Assembly (NCBI GenBank): GCA_944548615.1
Contig: OX155980.1
Location: forward strand, 37,516,381-37,580,380
DNA: 64,000 nucleotides
Source: Micropterix aruncella
Lineage: Eukaryota; Arthropoda; Insecta; Lepidoptera; Micropterigidae
Direction of reading: 5' to 3'
A model generated the notes under the pieces. That model saw only the letters and a list, made by a program, of their open reading frames with translations, did not search any database and was not told the DNA's origin. Positions 24,823-39,506 of this stretch are shown here, one piece after another (position 1 is the stretch's first letter; every line of letters begins with the position of its first letter). The translations under genes and the position numbers were made by a program.

Positions 24823-25659
24823 AGTGTGCTCCTGGTCTCGCTATCATGAAGTGGACAATATTTTTTTGGTGTAACTGTAGTTACTATATACCTTCGAGTA
24901 TTTATTGTTATACAACTTGAGTTTTTATTACGGACATTTTTGAAGTGGGTAAATCAATACGAGCAAATACGTAAGTTTAGATTAATAAATTGCGTAAAAT
25001 TCAAAAAACTGTTTTTTTTTAATTTTTATTTTTTAGTTTTAAAATTTGCTTTTTTTTTGCTCGAAAGATACTAAAAAAGCGCATATCCTTATTTGCGATA
25101 TTTTACTGACTGCTAGATGCCACAGCGCACTCAACTGCTTGTCAAACTTGCAAAAAAGAAAGATCAAACTTGCAAAAAAAAATGTGTTTAAAAAAAAATA
25201 ATAACGTTGCGTTTATACTTGTATTAATTCACCCACTTCAAGGATGCTGCTAATCAAAACTCACGGTTCATACTGTATTTGCCTAAATAAAAGAAATTAA
25301 TTTAAACAAAATGGGGTTTCAAAGGAACATTCTATAAACGTGAATAAGAGCTAAATTAACGCGATAGCTTTCTATCGCTTGTTTTGTAGTTGTTATTGTT
25401 AGAACTGTAGGTTGAGAGTATAATATGAATTTCAAGCTGATATATTATATCTGCGCCTAATGCGTCTTTGTAATAACTTTATTACTTCGACACTGGTACT
25501 AACTTATTTTTGTTTATTTATTTCATTTTACTTGTCTTATCTCAGGTTACATAAGGAAAGATAATTACTTTTTAATTAAATAAAGTGAGAAGTTGATTCA
25601 TCCCAATCACATGCAACGCGAGGCACGTCGCACATCTAACTATGTAGGCTTACGTCTGT
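24823..25659. other. No gene seen
   Basis: AT-rich with long T and A runs. CTTGCAAAAAA occurs twice at about 25147-25180. Confidence 0.35.
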
Positions 25660-25666
25660 GCCTAGA

Positions 25667-26050
25667 CACAGTATAATAAAACCCAGTAAGTTCACTCAAG
25701 AGCTACAAGGCAATGCGGGAAGAGGGTGCGACGGAAGTGGGGCGATGGTTCGTCCTTAGGCCCATAGTTAAGGCGCTGTGAGCTGTGGCGCGCTGTGGGC
25801 GCAGTTTGTGTCCGCTCTTACTTTTCCTTTTTTGTGGAGATTTACGAGTCGACGCCATATTGTATTCTCAGAACAAATCGGTAGCATAATAGCATCTGCG
25901 TCGCCGGGGCACCGTAAATTTGGCCGGGACGATGCTTCAAGAAGAAGACGAGTAATCATATTACGATTTGAGGCAGCTCTTAAGATTCCTGACGTCATTT
26001 GCTTCGACTTCAATTTTGTTCTAAGAGAAGCTACTGTCTGGTATACTGTG
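25667..26050 (+). mobile_element. MITE with 7-bp target duplication, copy 5 (longest)
   Basis: Flanked by a perfect 7-bp direct repeat GCCTAGA at 25660-25666 and 26051-26057. It starts CACAGTATAATAAAACCCAG and ends CTGTCTGGTATACTGTG. At 384 bp it is the longest copy: the middle holds a GC-rich segment absent from most copies, part of which resembles bases 133-153 of this window. The minus strand across this segment is open for 81 codons (LLLEASSRPNLRCPGDADA). It looks like extra internal sequence of a longer parent element rather than a host gene, but I cannot identify it. Confidence 0.85.
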
Positions 26051-26057
26051 GCCTAGA

Positions 26058-27000
26058 TGTGCGATTTAAGTTATTTGAGTTTGCGAGCTTATAGAGATTA
26101 GAGATTAATGAAGGGCTAGAGTTATTATCACTCTTTCTGGCTGCGATTGTCCGGCCCATTTGGATGTTTAATCGAATGTACCATTGGCCGCTTAATTACC
26201 AGTCACCAAAACTGTACATTGATTGCTGGGCTATAAAATTATTCCAAAGCCAAGCGACTATTTTAATAGAGGCAATATTTTTTAATTTATTTGCCTACCT
26301 TCTTTTCCCATCACTCAGTTTATAACGGAGTGTAGCAATATTATGCAAGTAGAGGTGTGTAATGATGCATCATTAGACTCTACGCTCCGACGTGTTAGTG
26401 CATCTTAATGTTTTTAACGTTAATGACTATCTTCAAAGCCGCTACGACCTCGAGCACAAGGCAGTTGCCGAAAGAGATGTAAGGGGGACCATCACAGCAA
26501 TTCTCATTACGATCGGAGAAAGCTGTTTGCGACGTTGTTATATCATTAGTCTTCTTTTTTTAAACCACAGGTTCATTTGAATGATATTTGAGTTCCTTAG
26601 TAGATAAAAAATTAACATTTTCAGAAAAATCCTTTTTTTTTGTTAATTTAAAGATTGGCTTTAAAGTTACACATAATAAAATTGTTCTTATATATTCGAT
26701 TTTCATCAGCAAAATATACGTTCTCTGATATTTTCTGCATATGTCCGCATGTTGATGTGATGTAACACACGATGATTTGATAAAATTATTACAATGGTAA
26801 AAACTCAGTTATAGTCGCTTGTTCTCCTCCATATAACCCGGACCGAGAAGTGAGCTATCTACAGAAAATGTTGATTTTCATAATCATTTTTTTAAAAATT
26901 TATTTACAAATTCTAATTATGAATAAAGGGATTATAGATTTAATCAATAAATAAGAAAAACAGGAAAAAGACTTTTTATACGCCACACCTACACACTCAA
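26058..27000. other. No gene seen
   Basis: AT-rich; nothing recognised. Confidence 0.35.
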
Positions 27001-27004
27001 GACA

Positions 27005-27035
<31 letters not shown>

Positions 27036-27036
27036 T
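27001..27036 (+). repeat. (CA)n microsatellite
   Basis: About 18 CA units with one TA interruption. Confidence 0.9.
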
Positions 27037-27861
27037 AAAAAAACCCTTTACGTAGCAGTTAAATTTTTGGTATTTTATTTTTATTAAGTAGTTCAATGTA
27101 ATTTCAGTAATTTTATTGAAATCCGTAAACGGTTTTATTATGTTTAATTTATCTCTATTTTTATTATGTAATTTACTGTGTGATTTCTGAATAATAAATT
27201 AAATAGAATTGAATTTATATAATGTACGATAAGATCGAATCTTTTGAGAATTCGCTTTTTCTGTAGAGAATTTAGATGTTATAGTAGAGGTTATTAGGAA
27301 GGAGTGGCTCTATGCAGATAATAACATTCACTATATTCTCATGTAAATTTAGCTAATATGTATTATTATTTTGTGTTTAAAAATAAGGCCTTTAATATTA
27401 TGTCTTTTACTCTGTTTTCGTAAATAAGTTACATGTTATTGGTCCTTAACTATGAAGTTGATGTTCTATTAAGGGAATTTAAAACCAAAAGTTAGGTATG
27501 TAAAATATGTGTTTAATCAATTGAAACATTCTTCATCTTCCAAAACCCTGTTTCATTTACTTAAGGATGGCCCTACTTGTCCTTTTCCTCCACTGAGCAC
27601 GATTTTCTGTTGTGTCGGTGTCGAGTTGAGCTTCTCTCAGAAACATTGAAACCTTGACAGGTTATCAATGGAATTATGTATGTCCTTTTAATAAGAGTTT
27701 TACTGCATATATTATAAATTTAATATTAGTTACAATATTTGCCATGAACACTTGGCTTTTGTGGGATTCCATTGGCAGGGCAATCTAGAATTCATTATTT
27801 TTGGTGAATTTGGTACGACAAAATAGCATAATAGCTCATAAAATGTTACAAATAAAGTATG
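27037..27861. other. No gene seen
   Basis: AT-rich; nothing recognised. Confidence 0.35.
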
Positions 27862-28034
27862 AATATAACCTGCCGAATATATGTTTATATAAAACTAGAG
27901 AGCTCGAGATCTTCAGAGCTATTGTTCCAGAGAGCTTGTTCCAGAGCTCGCTGCCTTGGAACAAGTCCTGGCACTTGGTTGGGCAGCAACAGTCCTGGCA
28001 CTTGGTAGCCCATATCGGCCGTGTTATTTTTTTA
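27862..28034 (+). repeat. Dispersed repeat D, copy 2
   Basis: Inverted relative to 8786-8895. Contains two internal duplications: the phrase around CCAGAGAGCTTGTTCCAGAGC, and AGTCCTGGCACTTGGT (twice). Ends near ATCGGCCGTGTTA. Confidence 0.65.
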
Positions 28035-28396
28035 AATAATGTAAATTCTTGGTAATTTATATGAATATTAGTGATGCAGCTGCTTTGTAAATGAGTTGGT
28101 CAAGGAAATAAATAAATAAAATAAACATTAAAAGTAAAATTGGGATAAAAATAAAAAAAAATGGCAAAAGAACAACTTTTTGTTTTTTTTTTTATTATTT
28201 AAGACTGAAACGAAAATATAAAGGCACTGTCCAATCTAATTATTATCGAAATAAAGCTTATTTTTTAACAACTTAAAATACTATAACAGTTATAGTTGAC
28301 TTCAATTACATATTAGGCTACCTACTTCACTAAGGTTTTTCGGTGTTTAAATAACCCAACAAAGATGAGCGGATAATTAAACTATTATAAAAGTAG
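28035..28396. other. No gene seen
   Basis: AT-rich with A-runs (for example AATAAATAAATAAAATAAA near 28108); possibly the tail of repeat D. Confidence 0.3.
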
Positions 28397-28543
28397 TGGC
28401 GTAGCTAGGTGGTCAAAGGCCCCGGTGCGAAGCGAAAATTGCCCCCCTCCGTCACCCATCTTCTCAAATAAAAAAAACGAATTGAATTTAGATTAAAACA
28501 AAACTGTGGTTTTTAATAGAAATGGTTGAACCAATCATTGTGA

Positions 28544-28649
28544 GTTACACAGCTATATAGCACATTACAATCAAATTAAAATCGAAGCTTACCATCCTTA
28601 CTCAATTTTCATCGTGCCTTGATTGTAATGTGTTATGTAGCTGTGTAAC
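28544..28649. mobile_element. Short palindromic MITE
   Basis: 106 bp with about 31-bp inverted arms, each starting GTTACACAGCTA and reaching ACATTACAATCAA, with two or three mismatches. The loop of about 45 bp is unrelated sequence. No clear target duplication. Confidence 0.75.
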
Positions 28650-28987
28650 GATGACGTGATGAAACGATGAATGGATGAAACAAAACTATCAATGGCTGCA
28701 GCACCCGCACTGGAATTGAGACGTATCAATTTTTAGGGATTTGAACGAAAAATTATGTATGTTCGGTAAGTTTGGTTTATTTTTTCCCTTTTTTGTTGTT
28801 GTAATTGCTTAAAAGCGACATATCAATTTTTTTGTCTAACATTTTTTCCTAAGTTGTATTTTTGACTTTCGGGTTTTTATAAATAGTTCTACTACTTGCG
28901 TCTAGGTGGCGTTTTTGAGCAAATTTAGATTTATTTGAATAATCAAGATGTCGTAAAATGATGTCTTTGTTTTAGTTAGACCAACAA

Positions 28988-29240
28988 CACGGCATACCGA
29001 GAGAATAGAAGACGCTCTCTCGAGCGACAGGGCATTGCGGCTTAGGGTGCGAAGGACGTGGGCAGAGGGGTACGTCTGGACGAACGTTAGCATTACGTGC
29101 GGGAAAAAAATACCGACTTTTTCGAACATTTGCATATCCGCGTGGACATCTGGCTGCCATATGCGAGCCCTTATGACTCCTGACATATTAGCTTCAATTT
29201 CAATTTTGTTCTAAGATAAGCTACTGTCTGGTATATTGTG
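28988..29240 (+). mobile_element. MITE with 7-bp target duplication, copy 6
   Basis: Starts CACGGCATACC (altered terminus) and ends CTGTCTGGTATATTGTG. The flanks CCAACAA (28981-28987) and CCAATAA (29241-29247) match at 6 of 7 positions. The interior follows the other copies: CAGGGCATTGCGG, GTGGGCAGAGG, ACGTCTGGACGAACG, TTGCATATCCGCG. Confidence 0.8.
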
Positions 29241-29290
29241 CCAATAACCAAAAGCTTTGTGGACCCTATCACTTAGTAGCTACGCCGCTT

Positions 29291-30069
29291 GTGCATACAA
29301 TATTTTGAAAGTAAATGAAAATGGACTAGTTTTAATAGGTTTACTCTAATTATTTACACGAAATTTAAAATTTATATTCTATTAAAAAAACAAGAACTAA
29401 AAAGGATTGCATCTGGTCGTTCTGTGTCACGGAGCTGGTTAGCTGCTCCGTGTTCTGTGTATACAGAGAAAGGAAGATTGCACTCCGTACCCTACCCTCG
29501 AAAAGCTAATGTTAGCGACCGTCCTAAACGTCTCATCTTTCACTGTCATCTGAGTGCAGCCGGCAAAAAAACCGCTTCCTTTATTTCACAGGGACATTTC
29601 AAGGAGTGGATGCGTTGTTAACTTTGTAAATGGGGGTCAGTAAATCAAAGCGTTCCGCCACCGCGTCCTGCGTCACGCGCGGAGAACACGTGCGCTGGCG
29701 AACTCCGAAGCGCACGCGGCTTTCGCAGAACGACCCCTCATAAGACCGAGGATAGCGAATACAGGCCGGCTGAATAAAAACAAGCCACCGCTTGCTCATT
29801 TGCAAGTAAATACAATAGAACCATCAGCTAGGTATGCTCTCAGATACAAATAAGTTGGTTCCACATACCCTTTGCTCGTAAATTATGTGACAGAGAGAGT
29901 AATAAATTGAATAGTATGCTTCGCGGCAGCTCTCATACCGGAAACGTTCGGCTGTCTGCCAGCGGACTGCGACCAAACTATTACTGGCCGGCTTTCAGTA
30001 GTGGTTTTGATGGCCCATCTAAGGGATCATATATGGCCCATCGATGAGTAGAACGCCAATTATTACAAC
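29291..30069. other. No gene seen; GC-rich patch
   Basis: The part at about 29410-29800 is GC-rich and holds open frames on both strands (29424-29621, 29599-29805) with no recognisable motif. Probably decayed repeat sequence. Confidence 0.3.
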
Positions 30070-30856
30070 CGCGATTCTTCTGGTGGATTGCTCCCGGCAC
30101 CACTGGACGGTTTGCATACCGTGCGGTGTCAGCGAATCGGTTCGTGCTCTCTGGCTAATTAGTGAACGAGTCGGGAGACTATGGAAATATACTGTTTGCT
30201 AAGCAGCGGGGGTAGATGTTGACCTGTCGTCCTCCACTCTTAAATGAGGCAGAACGATCAATTCGTGACGGGTTCGCGCGTTGCGATCGATTCCTCCAAG
30301 TGCCCTGGTTGTGCATCGTGCTCAGCCAATTGACTTGAATTTTGGTTAATAACCGGGGGAGTCTGGAAACGACATACGGTTTCCTATGAGGCGGGGGTGG
30401 TGGTCGATCTTATGTCAGCCGCTTTTGAAATGACCAATTGGCCGACCGATCCCAAATTTAGAGCCGGACAAAAGAATCCATGGTCTGTGATAAATTCCAA
30501 CAGAATTACCGCTAACATAAGGCAGAGGCCGCGCAAGCGATCCCGAGTGGTAGACGGGCAAAGAACGCCACGGTTCGCGATGAATTACCGCGCAATTCGA
30601 AATGAATTACAGCGCAAGCGAATTCAGACCCATAATCAGTCGAGAGGACGGAGGAATCCGGCCATAACTGGTAGCGAGGGCGCGAGGCTGCTCGCTGGTT
30701 AAACCACTCGGTGCCTTAGGGTAAGGTGTTGGACACTCGCGGGCCAGTTGGCGTAGCTAGACGGTGGATTGTTTCGTTTCCACGTTAACTCCAGGCCGAA
30801 AAAACGATAAGTATCGTTGTAACTACGTGGCGTACCAGGTTCGCCGTTGTAGCTGA
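30070..30856 (-). repeat. GC-rich 670-bp repeat C, copy 4 (inverted, rearranged)
   Basis: Complementary to the copies at 5776-11350. Landmarks are GGACGGTTTGCATACCGTGC, GAGTCGGGAGACTATGG, GCGGGGGTAGATGTTGACC, GGTAAGGTGTTGGACACTCG and, at the end, GTTCGCCGTTGTAGCTGAC. Parts appear twice (the segment before and after about 30240-30360), so it looks like a mosaic of two overlapping units. Confidence 0.65.
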
Positions 30857-31039
30857 CAACTTACCACTGCCCTGGTTCCAAATGGTTTTGGGCCTGATGG
30901 CCTGTGTCTTCTTTGGGTCTGCTTAACTTGCGGTTCAGCTGCCAGCTCCTCGAAAAGAGCCTGAACTGGAAGGGCTGCCGTGAACTCTGCCTGCGGCTGT
31001 AATCTACTGTCGTGGACAGTTGGGATCGGAGGTTCCGCT

Positions 31040-31512
31040 TTGGGGAAAAACACCTCGGCGGAACTGGGCGGTTTGCATACCGTGCGGCGTTATCCGGGGG
31101 AATAACCGGGAGAATCTAAAAACGTACGTTTCCTAATCAAGGGGGGGGGGTGAGTAACTATCTATCATCTATCTTTGGACACGATCCATTGGTCAGCCGA
31201 AACCGTGTGGTTTTCACGTGCAAAGGGCGCCTTGGTCCGCAAGTCATTTCAACTGAATTACCGCTAACGTCAGGTAGAGGCCGCGCAAGCGACCTCGAAT
31301 CTGTGCCCAGACTGGAGGAATTTGTCCAAATCTGGCATTAAGGGAAAGAGGTTTGCTCACTGGTTGATCTTCCCAGGGCCTGGCTGTAAGGCGTTGGACT
31401 CTTACGGGCTGTTACACCATATAGTTTGACTATGGATTGCGTAGTTTGACTATGGATTGTGCTGTTCACTAAGTCTTTTATGTTCCCTCCATGGATTCGC
31501 CTGTTGTAATTG
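31040..31512 (-). repeat. GC-rich 670-bp repeat C, copy 5 (inverted, partial)
   Basis: Begins GGCGGTTTGCATACCGTGCG and ends with GGATTCGCCTGTTGTAATTG, the complement of the usual left end. The middle is shortened; a G-run (31141-31150) and a doubled ATAGTTTGACTATGGATTG (about 31420-31458) lie within it. Confidence 0.65.
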
Positions 31513-34306
<2,794 letters not shown>

Positions 34307-34346
34307 GGTCCTTGATGTGCGATTGGTCCTTGATGTGCGATTAGTA
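34307..34346 (+). repeat. 20-bp tandem duplication
   Basis: GGTCCTTGATGTGCGATT is present twice in a row. It keeps the minus-strand frame open (repeated 'AHQGP'), but no protein could be identified. Confidence 0.85.
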
Positions 34347-35196
34347 AATGCTTTGCTGTAAGTATTTTCTTTGCCAAATCTGTAGGTGTTATCACCATCA
34401 ATTGTTATGTTTTTCACATGACTGGACAGCGGGCTGTCAAATGTACTGTTATTACTTTATTGACAGAATGTAGTTTCATTTTATTTTTAGATGAAGCGTT
34501 TATTAAGTGGACCTAAAGTCTTACTGGTGTTTCATTCCAGTTTTTAGCCGTCACCTATCGCAGAATGTTTCAGCTCCTATGAAGTGCACATTGGCTCCTT
34601 TCTCTGCAGATATTGCATGCTTTATTGACCACGAAAACGCCATCGAGAAACATCACCCCAATCGAGTGCGTCAGATCCCGATTTTTCGGCGGCGGCGGTT
34701 CGGCTTGTAACCGGACTTGACTTGATTATGGGGAGTTGAGTAAACGAAAGGTTTGTTATATCTATTCTCTTATATCAATACCATTTTATGAGCCCCCCGA
34801 ATCTTGTGTATAAAAATAGGCGTCTTAAATATTTCCAATTCCCAGCACTGAAAAACTGTAAGTTTTTAATAACGCCTTCGAGATTCAAGGAGAAATGTGG
34901 TATTATTTAGAAAGTTTAACAAAAGACGGGCATTATCTTTCTCTTGTTAAGGGATTGGTTGATAATGCAGATGATGGAATATGTGTGTTTTACCAATGTA
35001 TACGTACTCTAGAAATCGATCGACTTTTTTAAGTCTTGAAAACAGAAATTCAACAATGCGGAAGTCAGTTGATTTGCTGATAAAAATATATAATTTGTCT
35101 CTTTATTTGTTGTATCCAAGAGAAACGATTTGATATAAGTTGGTGAACCGTATCCTTTTTTTGATAGTTTATATTATGGTTTGAGATTCTTCTTCG
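34347..35196. other. No gene seen
   Basis: The plus frame at 34507-34710 has no recognisable domain. A T-rich tract followed by AG and ATGAAG (about 34482-34495) looks like a splice acceptor, but no exon could be supported. Confidence 0.3.
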
Positions 35197-35250
35197 TTGA
35201 AAGACTTCCGAACCTTTTTAATTTCTATCCTGGTATCCATATTTTTTAAG

Positions 35251-35345
35251 TACATTTATGTATATGTTTGTACATGTATGTACATGTTTGTGATATACAT
35301 GTTTGGTATGTCCATGTTGTTTATGTACATGTTTGATATGTACGT
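35251..35345 (+). repeat. Degenerate TACATGTTTG minisatellite
   Basis: Six or so irregular copies of a (TG)TACATGTTTG-like unit. The 62-codon frame across it is repetitive (YVCTCMYMF) and is not a gene. Confidence 0.75.
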
Positions 35346-36926
35346 TAAGGTTTTCACATTTTTTCAGCGGCTTGTAGTTTTCTAAATGAAGGATCTTAGT
35401 ACCAGTCAGGCTGTCCAATTTTCAGCCTCATCATCTAGTTTTCAAGAGAGGACATACGCTATATTTTAATCAAATAATTGTTGTTTGTTGTTATTTCGCT
35501 TGAATTGAGATCTAACCAGGTGGTTTTTATGAGACTGAATGGTAGCTTAGTTTTAGAGATGGGTGGATGAAACGTGATTGTTACTAGTATAAACACGGCC
35601 ATTAAAACCTACTTCTCTGTCCGCAATCCGGAGGCGAAGGGAAGCGCCAGAGGGAAACTGATCAAGGCTTTGGAGGTCCAAGTTGTCAAATAACATCAGA
35701 AGCGAATTAATCTAGTTTTCATAGATAGCCAGGGGTAAACCAAGGAGCAACCCAGGGCGCCAAAGGCTGCTAGGGGCGAGCTAATCGAGGCGGCAGAGGA
35801 TGGTAGACGCAAACCCAAGAAGTACGAGAGCAATATGGGATAATATTCAAAATTTAAAATCCAAACCTCCGCCCACTGTCTACTATTGTATATATTTACC
35901 AAAGATACAAGTACATCGTATTGATTTAAGAACGTTGACCCCAGGACATAAACTTATACAAAAAAAATATATATTTATCAGTGAATCGGTTTCAGCTGTA
36001 ATGTTTCTTCAAAAGGGCCATGTTGAAGCTACTGACTGACGTTTATTCGAATTCAATGATTGAGATGAGATAAAAAAAGTATTGTATTTCTCGAAAAACG
36101 ATGCCAATACCCCGACATCAATTGCGTGCTTGTAATTGCTTCGCTCGGTCTGTCTAAATAGCGTGTTGGTTCATCTGATTGTAGTTTCACTTTATTTTTA
36201 GATGGGTACACTTGGGCGATCTTAAACACTAATGCTTAAGATACCTAATGGCGCGGAAATCTACATAATTTAGATATTCGCGCTTGTGTAATCTGTTCTA
36301 AGGAAAAGTTGTTTGTGGAATGGGTTTGGTTTGGAATGGAATGTTTTTAATAAAATCAGTGATCCTATTGCTGTTTATCATGGTTATAGTTTTCCAATAT
36401 GAATTACTATCATGCAATGAACAATTGCCATAAAATGGAATAAAATATCCGAATATTAGGGTCAATATCTTTTACGTTTACTTTTATGGCAGCGTTGACC
36501 CTGGCAAGAATTTTTGACGTGACGAACCACCTCCCAAGTGTTCTTAGGGATTAGGGTGGTAGTAAAGTGGGGTAGGGAGGGGAGGGGGGAGTATCGCTAG
36601 TTTATTGCGCAAAAATATAGAAAATTAGATTTGCTAAAAATAACAATTTTATTGACTTGTTGAATAATGCAAATTTCCAGTTCACTATGATTTTTGTTCA
36701 ACAATACTTTTTGTCCTTTATTTATCCCTTATGATTCTCATCAAAAATCAACCAACTTCGGTGTGGCAGGTGTAAAGCAGTAGAAGCACACCTCATGTTA
36801 TAAGACTTTTGTTAGTATTGGTCACTTCTGTTTCATAATGTCGGTCGGAATTGTTATTTCGTATATTTGTTTTTTTTTACGATAGGATTTTCTGATTGAT
36901 TTTGATGATAAGCTTTCACGGGACAA
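35346..36926. other. No gene seen
   Basis: Includes a G-rich patch at about 36560-36590. The frame at 35800-36039 starts at ATG but shows no known domain. TAGTTTCACTTTATTTTTAG at 36182-36201 resembles a similar phrase at about 34470-34490. Confidence 0.3.
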
Positions 36927-36960
36927 TCAGTGGTTCGCGGACCACCGGTTAGGAACCACT
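36927..36960. repeat. Tiny inverted repeat, hAT-tip-like
   Basis: CAGTGGTTC and GGAACCACTG lie inverted 15 bp apart. CAGTGGTTC is a common tip of hAT-type elements, so this may be a remnant with the middle lost. Confidence 0.45.
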
Positions 36961-37872
36961 GCCTTTAAGCAATTGAAACTGACGACGTATTAGAATAGAC
37001 GCCTCGAATCGACACAGTTCGTTTCATTAGAAGCCGTATAAACCCGTAACTTGTATGTAAACAGGCTGACTTACAACCGGTGTTTTATTGTGGTCGCAAA
37101 TCCAGTCGAACCACTTCTGGCTAATATCCTACTTCGCACGCGTTGCTGGTTCTTACCAGTGTGATTACCTACCTATGCTCTGACCAGGCCATCGTGGCAC
37201 AAGGGGAATAGACAACATTTTAAAATCCGTTATTGGCATTTCTTTGTTGGATGGCCGAGTTTTTCTTATTTTTGTCGATGCTATGCGAGTTTATCACATG
37301 ATTTCTTCCTCCGAGGTAGGAAAACACGTGCAGAATGCGTGCACGTGCAGAAAATGCAGTATATTCAATGTATACTGGGTTCTGCTGTTTTTTGCCGCGA
37401 TACGTTTCGATCCCTAATTTAAATATTTCGTCTTGTTATTATAGGTATTGATTATCGGTATCGATTTTTTTCACAGACCGCAGATTACACTTTCGATAAA
37501 TAATCCAAAAATCTACTAAAAGCACGGTCGATCCCCTTCGTTACAGATAAAAATCCTCAATTCGGGCTACAATTCGTCTCTTATGTTACATAGAGGCGTA
37601 TCATTTTTTAAATCAAATAGAGGCATAAATGTCTTTTTAGACTAAATCGAAAATCGAAAATGAATTTTAAATTATTTTTAGCAAATACTCAGGTGAGATG
37701 GGAGTGGTATCTCTTTGCTGTAAGTGAAAAAAGAAAAACATCTGAAATTTTATATTTGCTCATTGCCCCTGAAGCATTTGCATTGCCATTGCTCATGTCA
37801 CCTTAACAATTCGCCATGCATACAGAAGCATTTCGGTACCATATGCCGCTCGTTTGACGTTTCGAAAGTTCA
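36961..37872. other. No gene seen
   Basis: AT-rich with CpG at 37130-37210; CACGTGCAGAA is repeated at 37325-37355. No gene recognised. Confidence 0.3.
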
Positions 37873-37886
37873 AAAATAGCGACCTT

Positions 37887-38545
37887 AACAGACTTTTTAA
37901 AAATTGGTCTCAGCGAAGGCGCACTTCATCTAACACAAAGGGCAAGAGGTTCTCACTTATTCAGGGTGAAATTCCTTCGAAGCCGTAGTACCACCACCAG
38001 CCATTTAGTCGGAAAGAGATATATCTATACGATAATCTGCCGCATGAGGATCGCACATTGCTCCACCCCATCGCACCTCCACCGCATTAATGTCCTCGCG
38101 TCTCCGCAGTGCGATTGTGGAGACGGGGATTGCACGCTGGACCACCTATTTTTTAACTGCTCCATCCTCAATAATTATCCGAACTTTGTCCCAGACCTTA
38201 TAAAGTACAAAATCCAACGCCCTCTATGTGTTCTCCACTTGTTATCCTTCAACTCTCCCAAAATATATAAAGTAATATGTAAATTTATTTCCCTTAATAA
38301 TATTTCTGTATAATGTAATAGTACATCATAATGTAGTAGCACATCCCTTCCTTGTTTGTGTCATCCCCCATAACCATGTTTCAAGTTATATGTACCTACA
38401 TTTGTATAAAAAGTCTTCCTTGTTTCAGTATTGTGCCGTGTTATATATTATAGCAAACTAACTTAGTTGCCCTCCGAAAACGACCTGGCAGAAAGGCACC
38501 TTCTATCGGTGATTGCCATAAAGTAACAAAAAGAAGAAGAAGAAG
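37887..38545 (+). mobile_element. 5'-truncated LINE with a 14-bp target duplication
   Basis: AAAATAGCGACCTT occurs at 37873-37886 and again at 38546-38559, bracketing a 659-bp insertion that ends in a GAA-type tail (about 38529-38545). This is the mark of target-primed reverse transcription. The insertion carries only the C-terminal end of a LINE protein and its 3' UTR. The preserved duplication suggests it is younger than the other LINE scraps here. Confidence 0.9.
37920..38313 (+). pseudogene. C-terminal end of a LINE protein (R1/Jockey-like, zinc-knuckle tail)
   Basis: One frame reads GKRFSLIQGEIPSKP, and after a shift near 37980 the second reads RMRIAHCSTPSHLHRINVL followed by CDCGDGDCTLDHLFFNC. 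The last piece is the cysteine/histidine knuckle found after the RT (and often RNase H) region of R1- and Jockey-type elements. It ends normally with a stop after FISLNNISV. A TAG replaces the usual tryptophan after SKP. Broken at its left end and by one frameshift. Confidence 0.8.
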
Positions 38546-38559
38546 AAAATAGCGACCTT

Positions 38560-39506
38560 TATGAAAGCAATGGAACACCGAATAAATTGCTGTCTTTAGG
38601 TTATATATTGCTATTACTCAGGTACTGGTTGACCAATACGGATTTTTTTGTTTATATCTCCTATTCATTGTGTAAAAATCGATTTTTAGTAATAAATTTA
38701 GCAAACGTGAGAATAGATACGCGTGAGTAACTAAAGGAGAACGATAAAATGCAGCAAGATTGATATTTTCATCTGAGAATTATTTCTACAGCAAATTATT
38801 TGGATCTGCGCATTTCTGCATGCACCCTTCGAACGTAAATGACAACGCCGCCATTTCGTAGCTTTGCTGGTTTGGAACAGGAAGAATTCGAAGCAAAGAT
38901 TTGATAGGAGCACCATTTTCTTGGTCAGCTAAAGTCGAGAGAGCTATGAATTACGATGAATGATGATAGCCAGCCTTCGGAGAGAAAAAAGCACCACAAT
39001 AAAAAACAATTTAGACTAAATAAATAGTATTTTAGTTTTAATGTTAAATGAGAGGAAGTTGGGAATAAGAGGGCCAAAGAAAAAGCAAGAACTGGACATG
39101 ACTCAGCGAAATACGTAGTAATGATTTGAGGTCAGTTCCAAAGTTAAAATATCCCATAATTTGCTATAATTATAACGGAAAAATCTATCAAAATTTTTAT
39201 TGCATCTACTTACTGCATGTAGCAATTATGCAAATAAACACTATACACATACACTCTAGGAGTGGTTATATTATTTATATGAAAATACAAGTTATAATAT
39301 CGACCCACTGGCACATAGCAACATGCATTCAAGCTAATCGGACACATCATTATCATATGTGTAAATTAAATACAATCAGCATTAATTACATATTAAATAC
39401 ATAATCGGTAATGTAAGTGTGCGCAATGAAAGTGCGTAACTTGCAGTGAACGATGCGAATCAAATCAAGAACCCAAACAAGAAATCTCGAACTAGGTATT
39501 ATATTA
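38560..39506. other. No gene seen
   Basis: AT-rich spacer; frames at 38731-38916 and 39126-39404 not recognised. Confidence 0.35.

Larger units (their letters stand above)
28397..29290. mobile_element. Possible larger host element around nested MITEs
   Basis: The left end reads GTGGCGTAGCTAGGTGGTC followed by GGCCCCGGTGCGAAG, and the right end reads TTAGTAGCTACGCCGCTT, so about 10 bp of inverted GGCGTAGCTA are shared. This is the style of tip seen in many hAT-like insect elements. The interval contains the MITEs at 28544-28649 and 28988-29240. No 8-bp flanking duplication could be found, so this is tentative. Confidence 0.35.

Noticed and set aside
34470..36205. Splice-acceptor-like T-rich tracts before AG near 34490 and 36201
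   Set aside because: Similar phrases occur by chance in AT-rich DNA, and no exon with coding features follows either one.
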